Notes under the pieces: generated by a model | Databases searched by the model: none | Seen by the model: the letters and a program-made list of their open reading frames with translations, nothing else | What the model was told of the DNA's origin: nothing | Shown: piece after piece, positions 4,980-5,054 of the stretch | How positions within the stretch are numbered: the stretch's first letter is position 1 | Layout: each line of letters begins with the position of its first letter | Translations under genes and position numbers: made by a program | Assembly: GCA_003486645.1 (NCBI GenBank) | Contig: DNGI01000416.1 | Location: forward strand, 1 to 5,054 | Source: Cyanobacteria bacterium UBA11370 | Lineage (GTDB): Bacteria; Cyanobacteriota; Cyanobacteriia; Cyanobacteriales; Coleofasciculaceae | DNA: 5,054 bases | Reading direction: 5' to 3'

Positions 4980-5054
4980 TCTGGCACCGCTATCTATAAC
5001 CGCCAGGGAATAAATTCCCTGCCTCATAGCCAAAGTCCGTTAAAACTCAGATCT
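4980..5054. repeat. Hairpin repeat at the right edge, possible part of an interspersed element
   Basis: CAGGGAAT (5004-5011) and ATTCCCTG (5014-5021) form a perfect stem around AA. It is followed by GCCTCATAGCCAAAGTCCG and a stretch ending in AGATCT. The style (a GGGAATAAATTCCC hairpin next to an AAAGTCCGTTAAAAC segment) resembles repeats I recall scattered in cyanobacterial genomes, some beside IS200/IS605-type genes. This is from memory and not verified, and the window cuts it off. Bases 4936-4966 are low-complexity TTTGGATTTTGGA-type sequence. Confidence 0.45.

Overview
The window looks cyanobacterial. It has three perfect HIP1 octamers (GCGATCGC at 441-448, 571-578 and 4280-4287) and several near copies, and an exact match to the cyanobacterial LexA box. 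The gene content fits too: a PEP-CTERM surface protein, an N-terminal HTH plus AAA-like ATPase of a type common in filamentous cyanobacteria, and a DUF4336 protein. The repeat load suggests a large filamentous genome (Microcoleus, Coleofasciculus or Moorea type), but genus cannot be fixed from this sequence.

Layout. Bases 5-65 are a pure pyrimidine tract of octamer repeats. It is followed by a LexA operator (163-178) and lexA (331-933, +). A convergent PEP-CTERM vWA-like protein is encoded at 1039-1827 (-), with an inverted repeat (946-998) between the two stop codons. The 330-base gap 1828-2157 separates this gene from a divergent ATPase gene. That gap holds candidate promoters for both genes and three to four imperfect ~31-bp repeats. 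The ATPase gene (2158-3438, +) encodes a VMAP-type HTH domain and an AAA_35-like NTPase. The two are joined by a Thr-Asp repeat linker whose DNA is a near-perfect 32-bp inverted repeat. Just after its stop codon is a ~110-bp MITE-like element (3459-3570) with a purine-rich, G-quadruplex-capable core. A DUF4336 gene (3633-4871, -) follows, with a good sigma70-type promoter at 4907-4935. The right edge carries a hairpin repeat that may be part of an interspersed element.

How the parts relate. The four genes alternate in orientation (+ - + -), so each is probably its own transcription unit; no operon is visible. lexA appears self-regulated through its upstream box, and its self-cleavage residues are intact. 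The other genes have no obvious shared pathway. The most unusual features are the palindromic repeat accommodated in frame in the ATPase linker, the MITE beside a C-terminally short ATPase, and the phased repeats in the divergent promoter region. No complete new multi-gene system is evident.
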